From the NCBI GenBank assembly GCA_011525445.1, contig WTGE01000153.1:1-6316 (forward strand): a stretch of DNA of 6,316 nucleotides. Direction: 5' to 3'. Shown piece by piece: positions 1 through 6,316 of this stretch (position 1 is the stretch's first letter; every line of letters starts with the position of its first letter). The notes under the pieces are model-generated. The model was not told the DNA's origin and ran no database searches. It saw only the letters and a program-made list of their open reading frames with translations. The DNA is from Synechococcus sp. CO36386bin_37 (lineage in GTDB: Bacteria > Cyanobacteriota > Cyanobacteriia > PCC-6307 > Cyanobiaceae). The position numbers and the translations under genes were made by a program.

Positions 1-1699
1 CAAGAATCTGAACATATACAGCTTTGATCACCGCTTGTGTACTTGATTCAGTCGCGCGGATGCTGGGTTGTCCATTGCGGCGTGGGATCGAGTTCCCTCC
101 TGTTGCGATCTGTTGCAGACGCACGATCGTGGGTCCAAGTCGGCGCGGTCTGCTGCTGCGAAACTGGGGACTGTCCATTTGACCCGGTTGACTCAGGCCA
201 TTACTCACCAGCAACCGCCGGGTGTCATATCCGAAGGGAGCGGGTCTTGTGGATACAGATGCTGTTGCCGATGGAAAGATTGCCCCATATTGATTGCCGA
301 TCGGGTCATTTCCGCCGCCGTAGACATGCTGGTCTGCGAGGGGTTGTCGGTAAGAGGCGTAAAGGGTGATGTATTGAGGAGAGGACTCAAAAGGTGCACT
401 GAAGCGGAATAGACGCCGGTTTGATCCCCAACCAGCACTTTCCTGGGCTTCTTCGCCAAGATCGCGCAGATATGGAACGGTTTCTTCACCGAACGTTTGA
501 GCGTATTCCGACCCGTTGATCAAAACATCAACCAGGCCGTTGATTCCTTGATTGCTGACGATGGAGAATGCCTTACGGAATTCTTCTAAAGAACTGATTC
601 CGCGACCTAGGAAATGCCTGTAGGCCAATTCAACAACCCTGCTATTCACAAAGGGGCCGTAAAACTGTGTCCTGTATTCCTTGCTTTTCCCGAGAGCACG
701 AATGAACTCGCGCATCGACAATTTGCCTTGCAGAAGCTGACTGGCTTCGACCTGGCAAGGGGTTTGTGAATAACCTTTGGCGATGTCGCGTTCAAATACC
801 TGTCGGTAGGCGGCTCGCACGATCTCAGCTTTTTCGGCTCCAGACAAGCCTGGGCGCATTTCGAAACGCTGTGCGGTCTCGGCGGCTAGTGCATAAATCG
901 CTGGCAACTGAAGCCCCTGGCGAACCTCACTTCCTAATTTCTGACGCGTCGAGGGTGTTGGAACGGCAAGCTCCTTAAGGAGTACATCAAAACACTCGAT
1001 GGCAAGACGTCGTGCTTCAGGTCGGTCTCGAAGCAGGGATGCTGCAGCTGCGCGCATTTCCTGGAGCGCAACGTTTGTGGCAAGCAGTGAGCAACCCTTT
1101 TCGAGGACATCTCTGAGTCCCCTCGTGTTGACAGCGAGGATGCTCGGGTCACCAGCAACTAACGCATAGCCCACATAACGAAGGAACCAGCCGAGATCGC
1201 GCACGGATTTGCGCATGTTGCCAGGCCCATATTTCGCCACGCTGATGGCTGTAAACCCTGTGGGTAAGACCACTCGGACGTCTCCAGTGGTGTTGATCTG
1301 GAACAACCTGCTGAAGAAATTACCTTTGTTTTTTCCAGATTCAGTTCCCGTGAAGGTTCGAACTGAGTCTTGGAAAGCAGCCTGATCAGCTGCAAGGGGA
1401 GCGGCGGCAACGGAGGAGTTCTCACCGGTGGTGAGTGGTTCTTCCAGAAAGGACAGTGGGGTGCCGCCCACAAAAATTCGATTCGCAGCGCGAGCAACGA
1501 TCGATTCAGCGTTGCTCGCTAAAAGGCGGGCAGCCTCAAGACGATCGTTGCCACTTCTGAAAAATGTGATCAGTGTGTCGAGCTCGCCACCATCGGGGAA
1601 GCGATCTTGTTGTTCAGCCTGACGAACGCTGGAGAGCGGAAGGGTGTCGTAGAGCTGTGGCGAAACCCTGGGGCTGCCGCTACTGGCGGTCACTGACAT
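1..1699 (-). CDS. apcE: Phycobilisome core-membrane linker ApcE (L-CM), 5' part; 3' end beyond window
   Basis: ApcE organises the allophycocyanin core of the phycobilisome, anchors it to the thylakoid and, through its own bilin, acts as terminal energy emitter to the photosystems. One uninterrupted frame of 566 codons reads from the start to the window edge with no stop, so the gene is cut by the window. Residues about 20-240 form the phycobilin-like domain: QAEQQDRF (27-34), the AANRIFVGGTP segment (71-81), a probable PB-loop insertion (about 80-145), and KGCSLLATNVALQEM (201-215), whose Cys203 is the likely bilin attachment site, close to Cys about 190-196 in known L-CM proteins. Residues about 283-415 are the first linker repeat (Pfam PF00427 type), with AAYRQVFERDI (296-306), FVNSRVVELAYRHFLGRG (350-367) and FGEETVPYLRDLG (403-415). 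A hinge follows (GAIFP, PAPFGYDTRR), and residues from about 553 (STQAVIKAVYVQIL) begin the second repeat. The start at 1699 (MSVTASSGSP) fits family N-termini; in-frame ATGs at 1738 and 1741 would add 13-14 unfamiliar residues. Identity is very secure. Confidence 0.97.
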   Translation of the reverse strand, partial: MSVTASSGSPRVSPQLYDTLPLSSVRQAEQQDRFPDGGELDTLITFFRSGNDRLEAARLLASNAESIVARAANRIFVGGTPLSFLEEPLTTGENSSVAAAPLAADQAAFQDSVRTFTGTESGKNKGNFFSRLFQINTTGDVRVVLPTGFTAISVAKYGPGNMRKSVRDLGWFLRYVGYALVAGDPSILAVNTRGLRDVLEKGCSLLATNVALQEMRAAAASLLRDRPEARRLAIECFDVLLKELAVPTPSTRQKLGSEVRQGLQLPAIYALAAETAQRFEMRPGLSGAEKAEIVRAAYRQVFERDIAKGYSQTPCQVEASQLLQGKLSMREFIRALGKSKEYRTQFYGPFVNSRVVELAYRHFLGRGISSLEEFRKAFSIVSNQGINGLVDVLINGSEYAQTFGEETVPYLRDLGEEAQESAGWGSNRRLFRFSAPFESSPQYITLYASYRQPLADQHVYGGGNDPIGNQYGAIFPSATASVSTRPAPFGYDTRRLLVSNGLSQPGQMDSPQFRSSRPRRLGPTIVRLQQIATGGNSIPRRNGQPSIRATESSTQAVIKAVYVQIL

Positions 1700-1856
1700 G
1701 AACGAGAGCAAGCCGGACTGGAACAGGTTACGGCTCATCATTCAGGCTTTTGAGTGGCCATGAACAAATGTTTGCAGCTCCGATGAGGTTGGCGGGTTCC
1801 TGACGGTCTCCTGTGAAATGCTCCCTTCAGCCTCTCCTTCAAGAATTGGCATCCTC
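1700..1856. promoter_or_regulatory. Divergent intergenic region between apcE and the methyltransferase-atp operon
   Basis: These 157 bases must hold the 5' leader of apcE (leftward) and probably the promoter for the rightward transcript. I see no convincing sigma-70 pair in either direction. The best rightward candidate is weak: TTGGCG at 1789-1794 and TGAAAT at 1814-1819 with a 19-base spacer. If it is real, transcription would begin near 1826, downstream of the ATG at 1818, which would support the methyltransferase start at 1857. A small inverted repeat, CAAATGTTTG at 1765-1774, is too short to call an operator. No GTA-N8-TAC (NtcA-type) site was seen. The regulatory role is inferred from gene orientation, not from a recognised motif. 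Confidence 0.5.
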
Positions 1857-3077
1857 ATGAACACCCAACCCACGGACGTAGCAACCCCTGTGGTGAGCGA
1901 GTTTTACAGCCGTTTTCCTTACCCAGCGGATCCGTTGCAAGATGGGCCTCCACCTGGATACAACTGGCGTTGGTGTTACAGCAGTGTGCTGTCTGCGGTC
2001 AAAGGAGGGCTGAAGTCGAAGGATGCTGAACGGTGTCCAATTCGAATCCTGGATGCAGGCTGTGGAACAGGAGTGAGTACGGATTACCTCTGTCATCTCA
2101 ATCCAGGCGCAGAGATTTTGGCCGTTGATATCAGTGCAGGCGCCCTCGATGTGGCTCGGGAACGCCTGAGGCGATCGTGTTGCGAGCAAAAGGTGGAATC
2201 TCTTCGTCTGGATCAACGAAGCTTGCTTGATCTTGAGGATGAAGGCTTCTTCGACTACATCAATTCAGTTGGTGTCTTGCATCACTTGCGTGATCCGCTG
2301 GCGGGATTGAAGGCCCTTGGACAGCGTTTGGCTCCGGAGGGATTGCTCCATCTTTTTCTGTATGCGGATGCAGGACGTTGGGAGATTCATCGCACTCAAC
2401 AATCCCTGAAACTATTGAAAGCGGGAAACGGAGAAGAAGGCCTGATCCTTGGGCGTGCTCTGTTGTCGGATCTTCCTGAGACCAATCGATTACGACGCAC
2501 CCACGAGCAGCGTTGGTCACTGGACACAAAAGCGGATTCCAACTTTGCCGATATGTATCTCCATCCTCAGGAGACCAGCTACGACCTTGAGGGACTAATG
2601 GAACTGATTCAGGCTTCAGGGCTTCACTTTGCAGGTTTCTCGAATCCTTCGGTTTGGGACCCTGCTCGGTTACTCAAGGGTGAATTGCTGGCAAGAGCTC
2701 AATCTCTCTCCCCCTTGGATCAATGGAGACTTGTCGAGCAGCTCGACCCTGACATCAGTCACTTTGAGTTTTTCTTGAGCGCCCAGCCTTTTGAACCTTT
2801 GCGTTGGGAGAACGATGAAAAGCTACTCCAATCAAGTGGTCGACTTCAGTCATGCCTTTGGGGTTGGCCTTCCAGAAGCATGTTGGGGCCAGATCTGGAA
2901 CCCATCTCAGTTACAGATGAGGAATTGAGCCTGCTCCGTCTTGTTGATGAAAACCCTGATGTTCCCCTTGGGATCCTTAGTAAAAACAAGACAACCGTCT
3001 CTCTGGCTCGAGAGCTTATGAGCAAAAAATTGCTTTTGCTGGAGGCCGATGATGCGTTGATCGGCGGAATCGCGTGA
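1857..3077 (+). CDS. Class I SAM-dependent methyltransferase, substrate unknown, with long C-terminal extension
   Basis: The protein has 406 residues from the ATG at 1857. An in-frame ATG at 1818 would add 13 residues (MLPSASPSRIGIL). I prefer 1857 because the following region, VSEFYSRFPYPADPLQDGPPPGYNWRW, looks like the conserved N-terminus of this cyanobacterial family. SAM-binding motif I is ILDAGCGTG (about residues 64-72), the acidic residue of motif II is Asp91 in AVDIS, and the motif IV region is YINSVGVLHHL (134-144). This is the standard Rossmann-fold methyltransferase order and should give a cytosolic enzyme. After about residue 180 comes roughly 225 residues not needed for the core fold, with conserved-looking stretches FADMYLHPQETSY, FAGFSNPSVWDPARLL, LDPDISHFEFFLS and CLWGWP. 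This part may select the substrate. The stop overlaps the GTG start of atp1 as GTGA, so the gene is probably co-transcribed and translationally coupled with the ATP synthase operon. The substrate cannot be told from sequence; an isoprenoid, a small molecule or a protein are all open. Confidence 0.88.
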   Translation: MNTQPTDVATPVVSEFYSRFPYPADPLQDGPPPGYNWRWCYSSVLSAVKGGLKSKDAERCPIRILDAGCGTGVSTDYLCHLNPGAEILAVDISAGALDVARERLRRSCCEQKVESLRLDQRSLLDLEDEGFFDYINSVGVLHHLRDPLAGLKALGQRLAPEGLLHLFLYADAGRWEIHRTQQSLKLLKAGNGEEGLILGRALLSDLPETNRLRRTHEQRWSLDTKADSNFADMYLHPQETSYDLEGLMELIQASGLHFAGFSNPSVWDPARLLKGELLARAQSLSPLDQWRLVEQLDPDISHFEFFLSAQPFEPLRWENDEKLLQSSGRLQSCLWGWPSRSMLGPDLEPISVTDEELSLLRLVDENPDVPLGILSKNKTTVSLARELMSKKLLLLEADDALIGGIA

Positions 3078-3499
3078 TAGATTCCGCCCGCTTTCTCAGG
3101 CGAAATTTGCAAGGCTTGTCCTCCCCGGATTCAGCTGTGGTCACTGACCCTGTTGAAAATGGTATGGAGTACTTTGCTTGGCTTCAAGTTCGTCTGATGC
3201 TGGCAACAATGCTCGTGTCTGTCGTTGCGATTTTGGTCGCATCGTTCGTCTTCGATTTTTTTGTAGCCAGAAGCCTGCTTGTTGGAGCTGTCGCAGGTCT
3301 TTTTTACTTGCGTCTACTCGCCCGCAGCGTGGCCCGGCTCGGTGGAAGTTCCCATCAAGTTGGTCGTTTTCAGCTTGTTGTTCCGATTCTTCTCATCGTT
3401 TCAGCAGCTCGATTCCCCCAACTCGATCTCTTGCCTGCATTCGTAGGTTTTCTCCTGTATAAGCCCGCCTTGATTCTTCAGACCGTTTTCGACGGCTGA
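3074..3499 (+). CDS. atp1: ATP synthase protein I (Atp1/UncI-like assembly factor)
   Basis: This small membrane protein of 141 residues sits first in the ATP synthase operon, as in other cyanobacteria. Relatives (UncI/AtpI) help c-subunits insert and the c-ring assemble, and are not part of the finished enzyme. Four hydrophobic segments are visible: about residues 41-62, 66-86, 99-115 and 118-138. The stretches [20 protein letters not shown] and [14 protein letters not shown] are typical of cyanobacterial Atp1. The start is GTG at 3074, overlapping the methyltransferase stop by four bases; re-initiation after that stop is the likely way it is translated. An in-frame ATG at 3164 would still keep all four hydrophobic segments, but it would remove about 30 polar residues that family members usually have. 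The gene is also called atpI, a name used for subunit a in chloroplasts. Confidence 0.9.
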   Translation: MIDSARFLRRNLQGLSSPDSAVVTDPVENGMEYFAWLQVRLMLATMLVSVVAILVASFVFDFFVARSLLVGAVAGLFYLRLLARSVARLGGSSHQVGRFQLVVPILLIVSAARFPQLDLLPAFVGFLLYKPALILQTVFDG

Positions 3500-3524
3500 T
3501 TCCGCGCATCCCTTATCTGCATTC

Positions 3525-4250
3525 ATGGCTTTGCTGCCTTTCACACTGCCGTTCGCCGAACTGGAGGTTGGCCACCATCTGTATTGGCAGATCGGTAACC
3601 TCAATCTGCACGGCCAGGTTTTCCTGAGCTCCTGGATCCTGATTGGAGTGCTGCTCGCTTTCGTGTTGGCTGGTACTCGAAATCTTGATCGCGATCCCAA
3701 AGGTGCACAGAACCTTCTTGAGTTCATGTGGGACTATCTGCGTGACCTCGCTCGTGATCAGATCGGAGAAAAGTATTACCGAGAATGGTTACCGTTTATC
3801 GGCACACTATTCCTGTTTATTTTTGTCAGTAACTGGGGGGGAGCCCTCATTCCTTGGAAGGTCCTAGAACTTCCTGAGGGAGAACTCGGTGCTCCGACGG
3901 CAGACATCAACACCACAGTGGCGATGGCATTGCTTGTTTCCCTGGCATACTTTTATGCAGGTTTGAGCAAGAAAGGTTTGAGATTTTTTGAACTTTATGT
4001 GGAGCCGACCCCAATCATGCTCCCGTTCAAGATTATCGAGGAATTTACAAAACCTCTTTCGCTCTCATTCCGTCTTTTCGGAAATATTCTTGCAGATGAA
4101 TTGGCAGTCGGAGTACTTGTATATCTTGTGCCACTGATTGTTCCTCTGCCGGTAATGCTGCTTGGCCTCTTCACCAGCGCTATTCAGGCTCTTATTTTTG
4201 CGACTCTTGCGGCCTTCTATATCGGTGAGGGCCTTCACGAATCGCACTAG
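3525..4250 (+). CDS. atpB: F-type ATP synthase subunit a (Fo proton channel)
   Basis: Subunit a provides the two proton half-channels against which the c-ring turns in the thylakoid membrane. The 241-residue length is normal for cyanobacteria. The signature [13 protein letters not shown] (181-193) carries the essential arginine Arg183 (equivalent to E. coli Arg210), with Asn187 and Glu192 in the positions of E. coli Asn214 and Glu219. Other family marks are [15 protein letters not shown] near the N-terminus, [10 protein letters not shown] (102-111), [13 protein letters not shown] (124-136), and the last helix with [19 protein letters not shown] (217-235). Hydrophobic segments lie at about 34-50, 88-111, 128-147 and 180-235. 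It follows atp1 after 25 bases (3500-3524) that hold no Shine-Dalgarno sequence. The ATG at 3525 gives [16 protein letters not shown], the expected N-terminus. Confidence 0.97.
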   Translation: MALLPFTLPFAELEVGHHLYWQIGNLNLHGQVFLSSWILIGVLLAFVLAGTRNLDRDPKGAQNLLEFMWDYLRDLARDQIGEKYYREWLPFIGTLFLFIFVSNWGGALIPWKVLELPEGELGAPTADINTTVAMALLVSLAYFYAGLSKKGLRFFELYVEPTPIMLPFKIIEEFTKPLSLSFRLFGNILADELAVGVLVYLVPLIVPLPVMLLGLFTSAIQALIFATLAAFYIGEGLHESH

Positions 4251-4290
4251 TTGACTATGACCTTCACAAGTGGTCGTCTGCTAGAAATCT

Positions 4291-4300
4291 CTGCGCGCAG
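4291..4300. repeat. Perfect 10-bp palindrome CTGCGCGCAG
   Basis: The ten bases equal their own reverse complement. The end of this block (GCGCAGG, 4295-4301) is complementary to CCTGCGC at 4346-4352 in the second palindrome, so the RNA could form a 7-bp stem closing a 44-base loop. Alone it has no loop, so as RNA it would be only a weak hairpin; as DNA it could be a protein site. Confidence 0.5.
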
Positions 4301-4344
4301 GTCCGAATCTCCAATCCTCGGGCCCACTTTCCATCAGAAGGTGT

Positions 4345-4356
4345 CCCTGCGCAGGG
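4345..4356. repeat. Perfect 12-bp palindrome CCCTGCGCAGGG
   Basis: Twelve bases read the same on both strands, centred between 4350 and 4351 and about 60 bases before the atpE start. It shares the CTGCGC/GCGCAG arms with the palindrome 45 bases upstream. It lacks a following T-run, so it is not a classic intrinsic terminator. Its function is unknown. Confidence 0.55.
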
Positions 4357-4359
4357 TGA

Positions 4360-4665
<306 letters not shown>

Positions 4666-4673
4666 TGACGGCT

Positions 4674-4710
4674 GGGGAGCGATCGTCGATTGTCTCGACG
4701 TTCTCTCCCC
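4674..4710 (+). promoter_or_regulatory. Strong intercistronic hairpin just after atpE (RNA stability, processing or attenuation)
   Basis: The arms 4674-4689 and 4695-4710 pair over 16 positions with only two single mismatches: GGGGAG with CTCCCC, a mismatch (C/T), GA with TC, a mismatch (T/T), then CGTCGA with TCGACG, closing a 5-base loop TTGTC. It begins 8 bases after the atpE stop. No T-run follows (next is ATCTGACTCTCG), so a strong rho-independent terminator is unlikely. Protection of the atpE 3' end, partial attenuation or an RNase site are the likely roles; any of these would favour more subunit c than the genes downstream. Confidence 0.65.
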
Positions 4711-4758
4711 ATCTGACTCTCGTCGCACTCTTTCGCTCCTCTCCAGCTCACCTCTTCC
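4711..4758 (+). other. Pyrimidine-rich atpG leader without Shine-Dalgarno sequence
   Basis: The 48 bases between the hairpin and the atpG ATG are dominated by C and T with repeated CTC units (for example TTTCGCTCCTCTCC) and contain no GGAG-like element. Translation of atpG therefore probably starts without anti-SD pairing, perhaps through ribosomal protein S1 binding of an unstructured leader, as proposed for many cyanobacterial genes. This is a description of composition; the mechanism is inferred. Confidence 0.45.
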
Positions 4759-5223
4759 ATGACCTGGCTTCTGTTCGCTGAAGCGGCGGTTCCGGAGGGA
4801 GGTCTTTTTGACCTCGATGCCACCTTGCCATTAATGGCTTTACAGGTGGTTCTCCTAACCTTCCTGCTCAATTCACTTTTCTTCCGGCCAGTCGGCAAGG
4901 TCGTTGAAGACCGTGAGGGATACATCAACACAAGTCGCGCCGATGCCAAGCAAAAGCTTGAGCAGGTTCGTCGACTTGAGTCTGACCTTCAGGATCAATT
5001 ACGCGGAGCCAGGCAAGCTGCTCAAACCGCCATTGTTGAGGCAGAAACTGAAGTTGACTCTCTGTACCGAGAGGCCTTAGCAGCTGCAGAAACTGAAGCT
5101 AACCGCACTCGAGAACAGGCTCGAAAAGAGATTGAGTCTCAACGTGAATCTGCTCAATCACAGTTGATGGCTCAAGTTGATCAACTCAGCGCACAGATCA
5201 TTGAAAGACTGTTAGCGGCATGA
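4759..5223 (+). CDS. atpG: F-type ATP synthase subunit b' (peripheral stalk)
   Basis: Cyanobacteria build the peripheral stalk from one b and one b' subunit, and this is the b' gene (also called atpF2). The 154 residues begin with a short lumenal end and one membrane helix (about 22-42, [20 protein letters not shown]), followed by the family mark [15 protein letters not shown] (42-56). The rest is a long charged, alanine-rich helix without proline, typical of the right-handed coiled coil that runs up the side of F1. [16 protein letters not shown] (14-29) is characteristic of b' rather than b. Its stop overlaps the atpF start by four bases (ATGA), so b' and b should be made in matched amounts. 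Confidence 0.95.
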   Translation: MTWLLFAEAAVPEGGLFDLDATLPLMALQVVLLTFLLNSLFFRPVGKVVEDREGYINTSRADAKQKLEQVRRLESDLQDQLRGARQAAQTAIVEAETEVDSLYREALAAAETEANRTREQARKEIESQRESAQSQLMAQVDQLSAQIIERLLAA

Positions 5224-5744
5224 TGAACGTTTTATTACCACTGCTGGCATCTGAGGGCGGTTTTGGGATCAATCTGAACCTTTTTGAAACCAATTTGTTC
5301 AATCTGATCATTGTGATCGGAGTTCTATTCTGGTTTTTAAAAGGTTTTCTGGGTGGCATGCTCGAAACCAGACGGGAGTCGATCCTCAAAGATCTTCAAG
5401 ATGCTGAAAAGCGTCTAAGTTCTGCCACTGCTGAACTGGCTATCGCTCAAAAAGATCTAGCCGCTGCCCAGCAAAAAGCTGAAAAAATTCGTCAAGATGG
5501 TAAGGCTCGCGCCGAAGCCATTCGTGCTGATGGTGAAAAGCGGACGATTCAGGCCATGGCTGCTCTCAAGCAAGATGCTCTTGCTGATCTGACCGCAGAA
5601 GGTGCTCGCCTCACGGAACAGCTCCGAAAAGAAGCGGCAATTTCTGCCATTGATAAGGTCTTGTCTGAACTGCCCGGTCGTCTTGACAGCAAGACCCAAA
5701 ATCAATTGATCGACTCTTCAATTTCTAATTTGGAAGACGTCTGA
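5220..5744 (+). CDS. atpF: F-type ATP synthase subunit b (peripheral stalk)
   Basis: This partner of b' holds the alpha3beta3 head still while the c-ring rotates. The 174-residue protein has a short N-terminus, one membrane helix (about 26-46, with [14 protein letters not shown]) and a long hydrophilic helix from about 50 to 140 for dimerisation with b'. The stretch [16 protein letters not shown] (14-29) is diagnostic of cyanobacterial and chloroplast b. Two tandem ATGs (5220 and 5223) offer starts one residue apart. The first overlaps the atpG stop as ATGA and the second follows at once; both fit coupled translation. Coding is AT-richer by eye than in atpE. The stop shares one base with the atpH start. 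Confidence 0.95.
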   Translation: MMNVLLPLLASEGGFGINLNLFETNLFNLIIVIGVLFWFLKGFLGGMLETRRESILKDLQDAEKRLSSATAELAIAQKDLAAAQQKAEKIRQDGKARAEAIRADGEKRTIQAMAALKQDALADLTAEGARLTEQLRKEAAISAIDKVLSELPGRLDSKTQNQLIDSSISNLEDV

Positions 5745-6292
5745 TGCCTCTATTAAATTCACTCGCAACTCCTTACGCAGACGCCCTTCTTCAAGTTACT
5801 GATGTTCGTCAGGAATCTGAAGATGTTGCGATTCAATGTAAGGCCATTCTTTCGGCTTGGGAGAGCTCGGAGCCTCTTCGCGATGCGATGTCATCTCCAG
5901 TTCTCGAGCCAGAGGCCAAGAAGAAAGCTCTAACCAGCCTTCTCTCGGAGCAAGTTGCCCCTTCTTTGATGAATTTGCTCAAGGTTCTGGCTGATCGTCA
6001 GCGCCTTCCCGCCCTCGAAGCAGTGCTTTTGCGTTATCTCGAGCTTTACCGAGAGTCTCGGAATATCGCTTTGGCACATGTTCGTTCTGCTCAACCTCTT
6101 TCTGAGGAACAACAAGCAGCACTGACGACCAAAGTCCAGTTAATGGCTGGTACCAATGCTGTTGAAATCGATCTCAAGATCGATTCATCCCTCATTGGTG
6201 GCTTCGTCGTCAACCTCGGCTCTCAGGTGATCGATGCCAGCCTCTCCGGACAGGTTCGACGCCTTGGTCTTGCGCTCGCCAAGGCGAGCTGA
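5744..6292 (+). CDS. atpH: F-type ATP synthase subunit delta (OSCP-type stalk cap)
   Basis: Delta sits on top of F1 and joins it to the tips of b and b'. The 182-residue length is typical. The N-terminal helical domain (about 1-110) starts with LATPYADALLQV, matching the usual YA.AL pattern. The C-terminal family signature is IGGFVVNLGSQVIDASLSGQ (151-170), followed by VRRL. The start overlaps the atpF stop (TGATG at 5742-5746), with a GGAAG element 5732-5736 as a weak ribosome site. After the stop, 24 bases remain in the window. In the standard cyanobacterial order the next gene is atpA (alpha), so these bases are probably its leader. In some naming schemes this subunit is atpD. Confidence 0.96.
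   Translation: MPLLNSLATPYADALLQVTDVRQESEDVAIQCKAILSAWESSEPLRDAMSSPVLEPEAKKKALTSLLSEQVAPSLMNLLKVLADRQRLPALEAVLLRYLELYRESRNIALAHVRSAQPLSEEQQAALTTKVQLMAGTNAVEIDLKIDSSLIGGFVVNLGSQVIDASLSGQVRRLGLALAKAS
6274..6289 (+). repeat. 7-bp inverted repeat at the 3' end of atpH
   Basis: GCTCGCC (6274-6280) and GGCGAGC (6283-6289) are perfect reverse complements separated by AA. As RNA the innermost pair would open, giving six G/C-rich pairs and a 4-base loop. It lies within the last atpH codons (ALAKAS), directly before the TGA, and no T-run follows, so it may be a weak pause or stability element, or simply a result of the coding sequence. Confidence 0.35.
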
Positions 6293-6316
6293 GCTAAGCC
6301 ACACCTTCATCTCGCC

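Noticed and set aside
1..180. Apparent loss of the ApcE reading frame near the left edge
   Set aside because: On a careful second read the frame is intact through GQMDSPQFRSS, PTIVRLQQIATGG and STQAVIKAVYVQIL, which match ApcE; the earlier impression was a misreading, so there is no frameshift.
1159..1497. Open frames on both strands across 37-1622 unrelated to apcE
   Set aside because: All lie inside the single 566-codon apcE frame on the minus strand and give low-complexity, unrecognisable proteins; they are shadows.
1818..1856. Methyltransferase start at ATG 1818
   Set aside because: It adds a short Ser/Pro-rich stretch unlike the expected N-terminus and has no ribosome site; it remains possible but is less likely than 1857.
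4251..4287. TTGACT (4251-4256) with TAGAAA (4282-4287) as an atpE promoter
   Set aside because: The boxes are 25 bases apart, well outside the 16-18 base range, and no other -10 lies at a proper distance.
4674..4710. Hairpin after atpE as a full rho-independent terminator
   Set aside because: No T-run follows and atpG-atpF-atpH downstream have no clear promoter of their own, so complete termination would silence essential genes.

Overview
The window comes from a phycobilisome-containing unicellular cyanobacterium, most likely a marine Synechococcus or a close Cyanobium-type relative. Three things point there. The left part is the N-terminal 566 residues of ApcE, the phycobilisome core-membrane linker, which typical Prochlorococcus lacks. 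The right part is the cyanobacterial ATP synthase operon in its usual order, with separate b' and b genes. No perfect copy of the HIP1 octamer (GCGATCGC), common in many freshwater cyanobacteria, was seen. The assignment rests on recognising protein families; no search was run.

Layout. Positions 1-1699 (minus strand): apcE, open at the left edge, so its 3' part lies outside. Positions 1700-1856: a short divergent intergenic region. Positions 1857-3077 (plus): a class I SAM-dependent methyltransferase of unknown substrate with a long C-terminal extension. Positions 3074-3499: atp1, starting with GTG and overlapping the methyltransferase stop by 4 bases. Then atpB (subunit a, 3525-4250), a 166-bp gap with two GC-rich palindromes, atpE (subunit c, 4417-4665), a 93-bp gap with a strong hairpin, atpG (subunit b', 4759-5223), atpF (subunit b, 5220-5744) and atpH (delta, 5744-6292). 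The last three genes overlap at their stop/start codons. The final 24 bases are the leader of the next gene, expected to be atpA.

How it works together. ApcE anchors the phycobilisome to the thylakoid membrane and is the terminal energy emitter. The ATP synthase genes build the membrane Fo sector (a, c-ring, b, b'), its assembly factor Atp1 and the delta subunit that ties the b/b' stalk to F1. The two divergent units therefore place light harvesting beside photophosphorylation. The least understood gene is the methyltransferase, which appears co-translated with the ATP synthase operon.

Most of the window is conserved core genome. I found no mobile element, CRISPR array, tRNA, rRNA or defence system, and I do not think a new multi-gene system is hidden here. 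The points worth a second look are the methyltransferase linked to atp1, the RNA structures on both sides of atpE (the subunit needed in most copies), and the shared apcE/atp control region.
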